Shown in pieces: positions 45,301-58,891 of a stretch of 64,000 nucleotides of DNA. Under the pieces are notes generated by a model. It did not search any database. It was not told where the DNA came from and worked only from the letters and a program-made list of their open reading frames with translations. The DNA is from Amorphophallus konjac (Eukaryota > Streptophyta > Magnoliopsida > Alismatales > Araceae). Both the position numbers and the translations under genes were made by a program. Location: the NCBI GenBank assembly GCA_022559845.1, contig CM040126.1, forward strand, positions 44,820,458 to 44,884,457, written 5' to 3'. Within the stretch, counting starts at the first letter, position 1. The number at the start of each line of letters is the position of its first letter.

Positions 45301-46636
45301 GGGCGAGAGCCCCCCCTCCTCGGGATTATATTAGAGGATTTTCTCTGACTTAAGCCCTTCTACTTATTGTTGCATTGTCTTTTAATTTAGTGTTTCTTTT
45401 TCTATTTGGGTCGGCCTAGTGTAAGGAGGGTTTACCCTCCATTTGGCCTTATGCCCCCACGATGTATTTAGTGACTCTATGTCCCACGCTCTATCTTATT
45501 TCTAATAAAATCAACGCTATACAGTTTATTTTAAAGAAAAGGACAAAAAAAATTATTTAGATGACTACATATATATTCTTAAAAACTATCATATTTTATT
45601 CTATATTTTCTATTCTTTTTAGTATCATATGCACCCAAATAATAATTTATGTTTATTATTTGTCTATTCTTTTTACTATCATATGCATGCACCCAAGTAA
45701 TAATTTGTGTTTTATTGTTTGCAGTACTACAACCGTCTTCCATTTGTTAATTAACTTTAGGTGGGTCACAGGGGAAGAAAGGCTACCCTGCTTTTAATTA
45801 AGCTCCTTACAAAATTACAATTATGGCACGTATACTTCTAACATCTCTTTATATTTTCCCGCATATGTTTATAAAATCTTATATATTTTTTGTTTTTAGT
45901 TATTCCTTCAATTCCGATGGTGTGGGAATGAGAGGGGTAATAGCCAACGAAATATTACTTATTATCAGGATTTATGCGCCACTATAAGGAATATATAGAG
46001 AGATGCAATATAATACCAAAGATTTTAAGGGTATGCTGTGATTATTCCTAGGGGATGAAATAACAAATTATGCCGCGGTCGAATAACGCAGACTCCATTT
46101 CGCCATCCGCAACATGGGCACCGTCTCAGGAAGCTTCAGCTTCTGAGGGACCCAGCAAATCTGGGCCCGTCAGCGCTGTCCTCCACGCTCGTCGTTGGTC
46201 GGAGGGTGCCACGGTCCCTGCCCCACCCTTTAGAAACAAAATTTCTGATGAAAGGTCGAAGCATGTGATCAAGACAAATCATAGTGTGAGGAGACTCAAA
46301 GATGCGAGTTTGATTTAAAGGAAAAGGCATTCACACACCATCATATTGGAAGTATATGTCCGGCAATCCAAATCAGGTTTGCCGTGTTGAACATAATGAT
46401 GATGATAGACCTTATAATTCATCCAATTCAATCTTATCTACTATATTAATCCAATTACATTCTCGTCGCCTCATCGTCTGATATATATGAGGCGACGAGA
46501 ATAAGATAGAAAAAATATAATAAATAAGATAGCATGAAATGTATGTCACCTAACATATTTCTCTTCTATACTGAAAATAAGTCTCATTGATTTGAAGTTA
46601 ATCTGCTGTCTTGATGAGATCAGAAGATGATACCAC

Positions 46637-46670
<34 letters not shown>

Positions 46671-49600
46671 TCCACGTGCAGATCCCTCGGCTCGATCAAT
46701 GGAACGAGACTACGACGACTCCATCGTGCTTATGAATCAGCACCCCCACCCCGCCACCCCCGCATGAGTCGGCACCGCCGCAGCGGGGATCGCGACGGTC
46801 GAAGTACGCACCACCCGCGCCTCGGAGCCCCACCGAATTCGGCGCCACGGTGGCCCATCGGATTCCGGTTCGATCCGTGGGCTACGCGGCTGGGCCCGGC
46901 CAGGTATTGGAGCAAAATGTACGCCTATTAGAGTATTTGTATTATTTGTGTTTTTATCGTTGAATACGAACATAGATATATATGGTAACTTGATAGTAGC
47001 CATTATGTATGATCCCAGAACAGTCATATGCCAACGCATACTATCCAGATTTGTGAGAGAGAACGGCGTTATGTCTTTAAAGACCACTCCTACTCTTGAA
47101 AAGTTGCATACAGATTTTCGATATGAGCACTCGGGCTCTACTTTCGATAAGTTTTTCTAAACTTTGTTCCCACGTGAAGCTTCCCTTAAATAATTTATAT
47201 GGGGGTAATACTACCCATGGTTGAAAAATCAGATTTGACCGACCAAGCTGACCAGAAAAAAATCAGAACTGTGTTGTTCATTACATTCCGTTTCAACCAA
47301 AAAAAATGTCAAGAGAAACTACCGAGATTTCAACTCGAAATCGATCGTTCAAACATAAAATGCAGACACCACTACACTGGTACAATTTTTGTCATATATA
47401 TATATATATATATCACACCACTTGAATTTATTAATTATGAAATCGAGTTCCAAAATTTGAGAAAACCGTGATATAGTCCGAGAAAGGGAGATCAACGAGG
47501 CCAAGATACGTAACCTAAGAGAAGAAAGAAGTGCGTCTTGTCGGGAGTGTCGAGCTTTTAGACCGAGCATCTGAGACAGGAGAGAATCTGGAGCTAAGAG
47601 TTGAGTTAGGTGTCATTAGTGACATCTCTGGACAAGTTCCATGATGCTCTTGTCTTACTGATCTCACACCACGCCGAGGGATGGGAGAACATGAGACCTC
47701 GAGGTGGTTAGGTTGAAGACCGTAACTAGGTGGCCACCACACTGGATGACAGACTATGGTAGGGTGCAAGATGTCGTAGAACGAATCCTCTAAGAAATAG
47801 GACTAAATTGAAGGCCCTGGAACAGCGGCAGAGTGCAGAGGTCGTGCACCTTGATCCCATGGGCTACAGTAGGCTAGCGTTGGAAGGAGGACCAAGCCAA
47901 GATCTAATGTAGGAATTGTATTTGTATGACGAGGATTATCGTGAAACCCTATCTTGGGAGACCTTCCGATGAGTCAGGCCGTTGTCCACGATACGCCGAC
48001 GGGGGCCTTCTTGTCGATGAAGTTGGGAGGGTCACCTGACACCGTTGTATAGACCTATGATAGAACTTTGCCAAGTTTCTCCTCCGAGTCGATCATGACG
48101 ACTAGAATCTTGGGAGGAACTTGATGAACTTCTCCTTACAAAACAAAAGTTCTTACTAGGGTGGAGGTGTCTTACAAGAACCCTCCGATATTTAAAATCA
48201 TTAAACGAACTTTCCTCTAGGAGGGAGAGCTCTCGGGAGTGATGGACGCGTTGGGCCAATGGTAGTAACTTGGCGGGAGAGGAGAAGGAGAAGAAGGGCC
48301 TATTGCCAGGGTGGCATTTCCCTTGTTACCATATGTGTTCCCTACTTGAAGGAGATCGCGAAGATCCCTTCTTACATACAATGAAGTGTGCCAAGGTCGA
48401 TAAGATTGTGCACCTAAAAAGATGGTACGGAGAGGCTCATCTGTTGGGGTACGGATGCGGAGTGAGTCACGACATCGAACATGGCGCTGATTTAATGACG
48501 TCACCTAGATACTATATCATTTTAAATTTTCGAAACCATGAGAGTGGACCGAGTTTGGCGGCATAAAGGCCACACGACCATAAAATCACGGCAATGCATA
48601 ATTAAAACAATTTGATCTAAACATGAGTTTGAAACGATAGATCCAAAATACATTGAACTAAAGGCTTCTCCAATTGATCTTCAATATGATTTTTAAATTA
48701 TCAGATAATACGCTAAGTGTTTGATTGTTTCATCATAAAATTTATCTTATTATATTTTTCAATTGTATGTTTGAACGTAAAACTAAAAAATGAAGTTGCA
48801 TTGGCCCATATGACAATAAGATTTTTCTCATTTTAATTTACACTCCATATCCACCAGAAAATAAAAATCAGAAGAAAATAAGTTGAGGTTACAACAAATC
48901 AACAAAATAACCTGTTTTATTCCATGGTCATCCAAAAAAACTACTCTCGATTTTAAAATTTTAAAAATACACTGATTTTGAAATCCATGATTCTACAACT
49001 AGAGAATCACAGCGAAACAGACGGACACCTAAGAACATTTATGATGATAAAAAAAGTAAGCATGCTATTGTCCTCTTTAAGAGAGATATTAATACATTAT
49101 AAATAAAGTTGTATGAAAAGTATGTTACGTAAAATTTCCTTTTTTTGTTGAAAGTTAGTTTCCTACTTGTTTATTAGTTTTCCAGGCGCCAACTCCGCCC
49201 TCGCAAACACCACACACACGCGCGCACACACACAGCAGTACCGGACATTACAGAAGACTCACCGTTCGCCGAGGCTGCCCGGAGAATGGTACACCCGTAA
49301 TTATCTTCAAAGTGGAGGGTGGGAACGTAATTGGCAGTTCGGACCGAAAACCTCCGTCGAGGTCGGCGCTCCTTACACCGGGAAACCGCTTTGACCGATG
49401 AGTAAACACTGTGCAGGCCAGTGGCAGCTCACCTCAGCCGTCACATGAGAGCGAGCGAGAGAGAGAGAGAGACCCACCATCACCCCCACCCACCCCCAAC
49501 TCCAGTCCGACCACCACCCCCACTCTCTCTCGTGTTTTGACGTGACCACCTGCAGAAACACTACTAAACAGCTCCCCCCCCCCCACCCCAAAAAAAAAAA
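45301..49600. other. No gene recognised (4.3 kb)
   Basis: Mostly AT-rich. It contains TA microsatellites (about 46637-46668 and 47395-47412), a perfect 16-bp hairpin (46459-46502), an isolated GC-rich block (about 46680-46910) and, near the gene, CACA/CGCG and GA tracts (49208-49232, 49452-49472). Confidence 0.5.
46459..46502. repeat. Perfect 16-bp inverted repeat with 12-base loop
   Basis: ATTCTCGTCGCCTCAT at 46459-46474 is the exact complement of 46487-46502. The loop is TA-rich. No transposon end or terminator context is recognisable. Confidence 0.9.
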
Positions 49601-49615
49601 CATCCAAAGAGCACC

Positions 49616-49624
49616 TTATATAAC
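49616..49624 (+). promoter_or_regulatory. TATA box of the 5-phosphatase gene
   Basis: TTATATAAC, after C- and A-rich tracts, placed so that transcription would begin near 49650. It is the only good TATA site upstream of the gene in the right orientation. Upstream GA/CT tracts (49452-49530) are common in plant core promoters. Confidence 0.6.
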
Positions 49625-49649
49625 CAGGAGCCACCGTCTCCCTCCCCAC

Positions 49650-50930
49650 AACCTGCTCCGCACCCCACGGTGCTCTCCTTGGTACTCCTTCGACAGAGGC
49701 TGTCTCCTTCGACCACGGAAGCGGGTTGGAAGCGCCGGGATCATACAGAATAGGGAACGAGCAGAGTTGGAGACGGTAAGCTCGGCAAAACTCTTCCCAA
49801 GGCGCCACCTACTAATCCGCATCTTTCCCTGCTTCGTCTCTCCAATCTGCTGGCTTTGTTCTCCCCCCGTTGGCTTCGGAAGCTAACGGCAAAAATGGGT
49901 TCCTGCTCTCGTGCGGCGTCCCTGGATCTCTTTCTAGTTCTGGGTTCTGTTGCATCATCGGCTCTGTTGCTCTCTTCCCCGCTCTCTTTCTCTCTCTGTG
50001 CCTCCCAAACTGCGGGGGCAATGTTGTTTGTGAGAGTTGGTGGCAGGGCTCGAGATCTGAAGATGTATTCTCGTGAAACCTTCCAACACTTTGTTGGCAG
50101 GATTCGGATGGCGGTTTCTTTGCTAAACCCGCTTTATTCCTCCATTCCCTCGGGATTCGGCAGTGGAAGGGGGGTGGGTCGGTCCATTTTCGTGTTCATC
50201 CGAAGAGGATCCTTTTGTCTGGTTGATTTATGGCGAAGAATCTGAAACCTCTTCCGAATCGATTCCTTTCCTATGTGTGGTGAGTGGTGGCTTCCGCTTT
50301 CCAATCCCAGAAGAGTTTCACGAGGATGAGCAGGATCAAAGCCTTGCAACCCATCTCCCCCGCTCTCTCCTTCTGCCCAGAGTTTGGGGATAGTCATTTC
50401 TTTTTTTTCTCTTTCTTTAAATGGATTCCAGAGCGGAAGTGGAAAAAAAATACGAACTTTCCGGTTCCTTTTTCTCCCCCGCATCTTCTTCTCGTCACCT
50501 TCAGATCGAAGGCCTATAATACCGAAAGCACAAAAAAGATCCTGAGCTCTCCTACCCAATCTTTCTTATCGCAATTCCATCTCCTCTTTCGGGTGTTCTT
50601 CCTTCGTTATTTGAATTTAGTGGAAGACCCGAAGGGTGGGGAAGGCGACGGCCATGAAAGGAACAAAAGGGGTTAGCCTCCGCCTCCTCAGCTAAAAAAA
50701 GCTAACCAATTTTCTCCCCTTGTGCTTTGCCCGCCCACTGCGGGCGACTACTGTTCGGAGTGACGAAGAAATAGCAACCAAATCTTCTTCTTTTTGTCTG
50801 CCCTCCCCTTTCTAAACGATGCATATACCATTGGAAAGAAACGTCACGACATGGCTCGGCATCTTTGGGTATGAATACTCATGAACGCCCTTGTTACCTC
50901 TTTTTTTCTCAGCAGGGAAGCAGTACGAGG
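49650..50930 (+). other. 5' leader of the 5-phosphatase gene with probable intron
   Basis: A donor AGACG/GTAAG at 49775/49776 and an acceptor TTTTTTTCTCAG ending at 50912 (or CAG ending at 50915) would remove about 1.14 kb. A short leader would join to the start codon at 50931. A long first intron in the 5' UTR is common in plant genes. The removed part has many out-of-frame starts and CT-rich tracts and no supported gene. Confidence 0.5.
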
Positions 50931-51712
50931 ATGAGGACAGAAGCCAGTAGAAATCCAAAGGTGAGCGCGCAGTTTTTAATTTTTCTGCCCTAGTTTACCG
51001 TGTTTCGATGTTGAATTGTTCTCACGCCGGTTCCCCGTTGATTCACTCACCTTTGGCAGGCCTCCTGGCCCAAAGTGGTGGTGAGGAAATGGCTCAACCT
51101 GAAGGGTGGAGCAGAGGAGTTCCATTCGGACCACAAGAAGAGCAGTAAGAACTGCAGCACGATGCACTCTTATTACAGTTTTACTGCCGTTAATTTTGAA
51201 TATTTTGCTTCTGTGACGATCATCCAATCAGTATATTTTTACCTCCAACTTGGTTTCCCCCCTCGAGGAACTGGTCAGCCTCTCACCCACCAATTTTTCT
51301 TCCCTTCAATAATTGATGTCACACAGGAGGCACGGAGGGAGTACAGCAGAGGAGGAAGAGCTGTTCAGACAAGGATGGTGCCACCTTCATGAGGCGGGAT
51401 AGATCAGGTACCCACCCCCTCACCTTCTTCTCTGTTCTCAACAGGGGCGGCATACTATAGCACGAAGAATAGAATACCTCTATGATCCCCATGCTTGTTA
51501 AGATTGGAAGTTAGGGGCTTCTATCTGATCTGTATTCTGTGGTTTTAAACAAAGTTTGCTTCTTTTTGGTTTTTCCCAGGAAGAGCCGCGTGGTTGGTGG
51601 GTGGAAATCTGAAGCCCCCCGTGTTCGCTGCCGAGGAGAACCTCAGGTACGCGCTTCTGTAGTGGCTAACGACTCCGCCCGTGGAATTTCGCCGAGTTCT
51701 GAACTGTTTTGA

Positions 51713-51754
<42 letters not shown>

Positions 51755-54700
51755 CTCTCTCTGGAATTTCGCCGAGTTCTGAACTGTTTTGAAGTCCTAT
51801 CTCTCTCTCTGTGTGTGTGTGTGTCCTTTTCCTCCGAGACCTTCTCCTGTTTTTTGGCCTATTTATCTAAAATCCACCATGCCCAAGACCGAGTCTTTTG
51901 AGCGGAGTTAAGGGAGTGAACCCCCACCACCAACTGCCGCTAGAGTGCTTGGGTTTTACTGATTTTACTGGGTGCCCCTATTGGCGTGATTTTTTTCTTC
52001 CTCCTAATGAATTGCAACAATCCAAGGCCCTGTTTTCTATCACTGTGAAAAGTATAAATTATCCTCTCTTTGTATGGCTTTTATAACAGCATGGTTTGGC
52101 TTTGGTGGTGTGGGCAGGATGTTCGTGGGGACGTGGAACGTGGGTGGGAGGGCGCCCCAGGGGGGGCTCGACTTGAGGGAATGGCTGAGCACGCCCGCCC
52201 CCGCTGACATCTACGTCCTCGGGTAGAGTAAAACTAACTTGTCGCTGTTTACTCGCTTCCCAATGCAACCCCCCCTGTTATCTTCCATTTCTTTTTTTTT
52301 TTTACAAAGGCTTTACTACTAGTTTTTGCATTACCATGATCATTATTCTCCTCGGTATGCTCCCCCAAGGCAATATTATGTTATTCTTCATGGCTTCAGC
52401 ATCATCCCCCCACAGTATCCCATAACGCCCCAGCTCGGACACCCAGACCCGGTTTTAGCAGGGAATTGCAGATTGGGGGGGAACGGGAACGGGAACGGGA
52501 GAAATCTGGAAAAAGGGCGAGTCTGCACCCGACAAAAGAGGGAGGACTGGGGCGATTTCTTGAGCAGATTCGCTGTTCGATGATCTGACGCTCCTCTTAA
52601 AGACCGCGTCTGCAGTGGGCAGCGCAGCGATGGACTGATTTGAACGCTTAATTAGGCAAACAGTTTCGGCCGTTTCCTTCCCACGTATTAAACGGTTCTC
52701 TCTTTGTCTACAAGCAGGGCCACTGTCACTGCTGTAATCTGTACCTTCTTCTCAGCCTTTCCCTCGTTTCCTGGGATTTGACGACTGTCAATTCGGCGTC
52801 CTTCTATAGCTAACATGTTAGGTTACGACCACGGGTAGAAAAAAAAGGACGACGACCCAGAAAAACCTGTTCTTTATTGTGGAAATTGCCGGTTTTGATC
52901 AAAAAGTCGACAAAATATAAAACTTGGAAGAAAAATGCTTTTTAGTGCACACCCAACTGGAGCATCGACCCCGCTCCTGCTATGTATTTGTAAAATTGCT
53001 ACATTGATTCTTGATTCACCCACCGGCTGACTCGCTGCTCCTGCTGCCGTCATCCTGCAACCCTCAGGTTCCAAGAGATCGTCCCGTTGAACGCAGGAAA
53101 TGTGTTGGGGACCGAGGACAAGGGCCCCGCCGCCAAATGGCTCTCCCTCATCCGCCAAGCGCTCAACTCCCCCCAGCGCTCATCCACCTTCGCCGCTCCC
53201 CGCGGGGGCTACGCCCAGCTTGGCTGCAACCAGCAGCAGCCCCCCGAGAAGCCCCGGGTGAGCTTCTCCGACCTCCTCTCCCTGGAAGACATGATGGCCG
53301 ACTCGGAGGAGCCGGGTCGACGGTGGTGGACGCGGGACGGCGACGGCGGCGACCACGAACCGGGGGAGCCCGGCACCAGCCCCAACTCTAGCGACGACGG
53401 CTCGCCCGACCTGGTCGTCCCGGTTGGATCCGCCCCCGGGGGCGGCGCCCGCGGCGGTGAATATTGCCTGGCCGCCAGCAAGCAGATGGTGGGCATCTTC
53501 CTGTGCGTGTGGGTCCGGTCGGACCTCGCCCGCCATGTGACCGGCCTCCGGGTCTCGTGCGTCGGGCGCGGCATCATGGGCTACATGGGGAACAAGGTCA
53601 GAAGACTCCATCACTGCTCTCCTCTAGGAACATCCTATGCCAATTTGCGTAGCTGTGTGTGGCCTCTCACATGGTGCCCTCCGGTGTAGAGAGAAGTAAC
53701 CGGAGCCGAAATGCTTTGTTTATACGGATAAGTAGTGTGTGTGCAAGTGGGGGGAGGAAGAATGCTCAGTCGTTGGCGTGTTGCTTGTGTTGTGCTCAGG
53801 GATCGATATCCGTCAGCATGACGCTCCGGCAGGCCACCTTCTGCTTCGTGTGCACCCACCTGACGTCAGGGGAGAAGGACGGGGACGAAGTCCGGCGGAA
53901 CGCCGACGTCGCAGAGATACTCAGGCGGACGAGATTCCGCCGACCGCGCCGCTCCTCAAGGCCGGCGTTGTCGCCCGCCGCCATCTTAGATCACGAGTGA
54001 GCATCTCAATCCTTTACCATGTATCTGTTAATTGGTTCAGTATATCTGTTAATTGGTTTTGGGTTGGATGTTTTATGATGATCTCCAATTTTACGACTTT
54101 TTAATAAAATCTTAAACCTAACTTCCAGAAATATCTTCATCACGTCTTGGTACAACACCCTGAACTTAATTCCTTCTTGTCTTCAAATCTGAGAAATTAT
54201 AGCAAGTTTGGTGTAAATCTTGGGAAAACGTTGCATGATTGTAGTAACCTAAATGCAAAACACTGGTCTTGGTGCTGCTGACATGTATCTCACTTGTGAT
54301 TGAAACTTTCTCAGCAAGATCATATGGCTCGGGGACCTGAACTATCGACTTGCCTCCGGCTGCGGTGACACACATCAGCTCCTGGAGAAGAACGACTGGC
54401 AGGCACTACTAGAGAAAGATCAGGTCGGTCATCCACAGCATCTGAAGATTCTCAACTAAGCTTATAGTTTTCATATTGACATGAAGCCTAACATGGGTGG
54501 TATATACTTTTGATGTCGGCAGCTCCGGATAGAGCAGAGAGCCGGCCGCGCATTCACCGGGTGGGAAGAAGGCCGGATACACTTCCCTCCCACGTACAAA
54601 TACTTGGCCAATTCTGACCGCTTCGCCATGCAGACAGCCAAATCCAGGGAGAAGCGTCGGACACCTGCTTGGTATGCTCTATCCTCCATTAACAACCCTG

Positions 54701-55898
54701 TCCCAAAGGAAGTCACTGCAACACTGTAAGCTGACCAAGGAAAGATTAGAAAAGAAGAAGTTGGATGAAGACAAAAGGCAAAAACTGTAAATCTCAGGTA
54801 TCTTATCGGCAAGTTGCTTGTTGTCGCCTGCCCTGTCTGGATCGGTGGAAACAACTAGTCATCATCAAGACCATCCATAGGACAGTGTGACAGTGTGCTA
54901 ATTAAGAACATGACCATTACTTAAGACAATGCCTGGGCAGACCAGAGAGAAATCCCTTGTTATATAATAAAGAAGGGGGCTTGGAGGAGCCATGGAAGTG
55001 GTCAGGTTCATCACTGCACATGATGCTTCTGCCATTCCCCACCCATCACCCCTCTCAAAGAATTTGATTTCAGGCTCGAAATCTCCAAAGAGCCTGTGCT
55101 GCCCTTTGTTTCCGGTCATCTACTTTGACGTTGTTTCCTTGTCCCTTCCGGCCCTTCGTCGCACCGCTCTGTCGAGTTTCGAGACTTTTTGGTGGTCGTT
55201 GTCTTCGATTAAACCGACCATTATCCTTAGAAAACTGTAATAATGTATGCTGTTCCACATGTGGAAGGAACACTATAATACACCGTGGCCTATAACCAAT
55301 CCTGAGTAAATTATTTGAGAGGCCTCTGCCGGTGGCAGGGAGATGGTTGTTTAATTGCTCGTTTGTGCCAAAAGGCTAGTTTGGCATCACGGGATGGTGT
55401 TTACAAACTTGAAAACATAAATAAAACTAGGTGGGTGGGGTGGCGTTGGGAAGATCATCGGGTGTCGTTGCATGGCCATGTGGGTGGCACCATGTCCGAG
55501 GGGCTCGGGGTCGTAGTCTACTGTGGATTTGATGGGTGCGTGGTTTCCGTCTGTGCGTGCACAGGTGCGACCGGATCCTGTGGCGAGGGAAGGGCATGAA
55601 ACAGGTGTGCTACGTCAGGGGGGAGTCCCGGTTCTCCGACCACCGCCCTGTCTACGCCATCTTCTCCGTGCAGGTGGCAGACGAGTCGGCGGACACGGAC
55701 GAGGACAGAGCGGATGCCGGCAGCGACACTAGCAGCGGCAGCGGCAGCAGTGCCACCGGCCGGGGCGGCAGCCGGTGGCCCATCACGGCCAGCGGCGCCG
55801 GGATGATGAGCAGCGCCAACTCGTGCGCCAGAGTGCAGGCAGAGGAGATGTTCCTCCTGTCGAGGACACACAGCTGCCTGGAGGCATCCAGGTTCTGA
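50931..55898 (+). CDS. Type I inositol polyphosphate 5-phosphatase (ten coding exons)
   Basis: Exons: 50931-50960, 51060-51144, 51327-51407, 51580-51646, 52118-52222, 53068-53596, 53800-53996, 54315-54423, 54523-54671, 55565-55898. All introns are GT-AG and phases agree, giving 1686 nt and 561 residues. The enzyme removes the 5-phosphate from inositol polyphosphates and/or phosphoinositides and so tunes calcium, auxin and membrane-trafficking signals (family knowledge). N-terminal [14 protein letters not shown] (about 12-25) is the plant signature. Catalytic blocks: GTWNVGG (92-98), FQE (124-126), WLGDLNYR (369-376), RTPAWCDRILW (447-457), SRFSDHRPV (472-480). All are intact. Residues about 165-265 are a low-complexity insert, and the C-terminal tail (about 490-530) is Ser/Gly/Asp-rich. 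Exon 6 is very GC-rich. No signal peptide or membrane segment is seen. Substrate choice cannot be told from sequence. Confidence 0.95.
51682..51798 (+). repeat. 37-bp direct repeat around CT tract in intron 4
   Basis: 51682-51718 and 51762-51798 are identical over 37 bases (starting TGGAATTTCGCCGAG). They are separated by (CT)n, and a further CT/GT tract follows the second copy. This is a local duplication probably mediated by slippage at the microsatellite. Confidence 0.95.
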
Positions 55899-56967
55899 TC
55901 CCGACCACCATCACCTGACTCGTCCGAGCGAACAGAGGAAGGAAAACATGGTGAAGACAACGGACAAAGGGGATGAAGCGGCAGCAGACTGCAGCAAAAG
56001 TGGGCCTCTGTGTCTGCCCTGCTGCTGCCGCTGCCGCTGCTGTGGGTCTCCCTCCTCGCAGCTGCTGCTACCGCGGAGTGGCTGCAGCTTCGAGAGCGGC
56101 CTGCCGCTGCGAGGTGGTGGGGGGATGATGACAGCGACTACGCATGCACCACCGGCATCGCGCGCACGTTCTGTGGAGCCTTGTGGGGAGGGGGGGGAGC
56201 TGGCTTGGCTGGTTCGAGTGCCCCGTGCAGGTTATGATTGTGAAAGTGGGTGGGGGAAGGAGATGAAAACGGGGAGAAGAAACAGGAATGGAGTGGGAGG
56301 ATATGGTAATAATAACAACTTGGCTAAAACAACACCTGAAAGGGAAGGGGGATGAAACGAGGTTAAGCACAGGGTGTTGTGGGGGAGGTCGGAGAAGGTA
56401 ACACCTGTGCATCTATGTATGCTCCGCCCCATGTATGATTAAATATGTTTACATCACGATTACAAACGTAGCAAGAAGTATAATTTTTTTCGCACTGGGT
56501 GACGTCATGTACATGGGGTTGTTCTCCTTTGGGGTTACAAGGAAGCACCTTACTAAAAGGGCATGACGTGGCACGTGGACCAAGGAGGCCACAGCACATT
56601 AGACTGACAGCCCAGATGCCCACATTTGCCATCTCTCTTACCATCGAAAACCAGAGTAATACTTGCTGTAAAATCTGGTTTGCAGATTTACGATAAACTA
56701 CAAGTTTCTATTGGTCGACGTGATCTAATTAAGATGAAAAAAATAAATTGTGAACCCCGTACGGAAGTATAAAGATCCACAACTGTTTCGCCTTCATGTT
56801 AATTTGTGCGAATGTAGAGCAATGAGGATCTAATCTGCAGCGGTAAAATACATACAAATGGGCAATGAAGAAGACTATAGTCTTATCTTCAGTCAAGCAA
56901 CACAGGCGGCGATTTTTTTTATTCTTTTGGTCGTTTTCTAATAACAACCATTCAAATAGAAGTGCTC

Positions 56968-57006
<39 letters not shown>

Positions 57007-58891
57007 GACAGAATTTGGGAACCAGACCACACAATCTCAATATTTTCCTACTACCTGCGACTGCTCTGTATCTTCGAACGACGATACTCTAACCTGTCCG
57101 TGGACCTTCAATCTCGTGTTCTCTGCATCTGCTAACATGATGTACCTACTAAATCGTCAGCTTGGCGATAAATAAGTACGGGCACTCAGAAATTGGATAC
57201 TTCCTTTGTTCAAGGGAGGAACATGGCACAAAATATTGTGGTTAGGAAAACCTTGGAGGCGACGAAGATAGATATAGAGCAATCTTAGAAATATGCCCAG
57301 ATCTGCGAAATGCATGGGAAAACATGTAAGGTGACGAATTTTGGAAGAGATTTTTATTTTTTAGTTCCAACAAATAAGGGTATTTTTATTTTAGCTCTTT
57401 TATTTTGAAAATGTCTTCCAGTATGGGGCTAAGTTCCCTTCATAATCTCCCAACGAGGAACGGACTCGTCCTCCTCAGTCTGGGCCTTGGGCCGCCCAAG
57501 ACATCTTACCATCCCTACAGGTAAGTTGACCCAATGCCTGAGGCCCATTAACCCATTGGACCGGGCACCGCCGGCCCAAGGCCACGTCAAGTAGGAAACC
57601 GCAAGAGCTCATTGAAGGTATCCTTGGGGAACAGACGTGATGCCTTGCTAAGCACACGGCGACTATTCTTGATAGCTGATATGAGATTCAATCTTAGGCA
57701 CAATACAGCAGATAAACATAGAGCGTAGGGCAGAACCCCCACAAACTGCATCAAGAACATAGCATCCGCTCGAGTTCTTTGACGCTGCACATATACGATT
57801 CTGTATAGACATGCATTCCTTGAATTTAAATGTGTAAACAAACCAGATAGACGAACCCTTCGTGTTGAAGAATCAGCTCCTTCGTTGGGAAATTACGACG
57901 AGGACTCCTTACGGACGCACGATCGGCGAATGTGAATCTCATAGGCCTCGTGCGTACGGTGAGGCCTTTGCCGAATTCAGATGGCAGAAGAGACCATTTA
58001 CACAAGAGGACCTATAAGTAACTTCCTAATTGAGGGTTTACACGAGAGGCCTCAACTGGCAGGTGGGGTCTCTACAGCTGACCAAAGTTTAGTTAAAGCT
58101 TTTCAGATGAGGAGTTCAACCTTTGATGTAATGGGTTCATACTCCACTTAAAATTATGTTTACTATGTTCTTGATTTGAGATCGAACAATCCTAATGGCT
58201 GAAGGGAGACGAAATGGAGCAGCGGAGCTTGAAGCCTGAAAACCCATGTTGCCTCTACAGTGCAAGTAGTTGCCAAAGATGTCGTGAGTGAGACAAATCA
58301 AGCCACAAACTGGTCGGCCTGTCCAAGCCGTGGTGTAAGTGTGGAGATAAACAAGTATAAACACTTGTTTATATCTCAGCCATGGATCAACTGAATAGTT
58401 CCTAAGTTAACTGTTTAACACACAGAAATTAACACGAAAAGTTAATCAAATAGATTAAATAAATTACGTGGAATATTAGTAAAACTTGGTGTCCATTGAT
58501 TGGGCATTTACACACATTTGCTTGGCCATTTATATGGCATGTGTGATGTAAATCCCGCAAGTTAGGTTTATCAGACGATTAGAGTTCTTGTGTTGGAACT
58601 TTCCCCACTGATCAGAATCAGTGTTAGCTCACATCGGCAAAAGGACCGAACATCTTTGTTTAACTGTCAAAGAAGTCATCAACTTTCACAATATCAGTTA
58701 GGATGTACATATTCACAATGAAACAACTAACACTCTTGAAGAGATGAGGGTACTTATGCCATATTAGGGATAAAAATGTAAGTTGGTCTAGGTTATAGCA
58801 TACATGTGAGGATAAAAAAAAATACATGTGAGGATAGGGGTAGGTTTGTAGTTTAAGTTAGAGTATGAGTGGTGACTTAGAGCTACTTCAT
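55899..58891. other. 3' UTR of the 5-phosphatase gene, then no gene
   Basis: The 3' UTR probably covers at least 55899-56400. It starts GC-rich (CTGCTGCCGCTGCCG repeats near 56020) and becomes AT-richer. No convincing poly(A) signal can be fixed. Beyond it a TA microsatellite lies at 56970-57002 and no gene is recognised up to 58891. Confidence 0.5.
56970..57002. repeat. (TA)n microsatellite
   Basis: About 16 uninterrupted TA units in the region downstream of the 5-phosphatase gene. Confidence 0.97.

Noticed and set aside
46459..46502. Hairpin as a Helitron 3' end
   Set aside because: No CTRR follows within 10-12 bases on either strand, and no TC start can be paired with it.
49434..49808. 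Minus-strand frame upstream of the 5-phosphatase
   Set aside because: It overlaps the promoter with CT/GA tracts, has no domain, and runs against the TATA box and leader.
53180..53614. Minus-strand open frame of 144 codons opposite exon 6
   Set aside because: It is a shadow of the GC-rich plus-strand exon whose splice sites and domain are clear.
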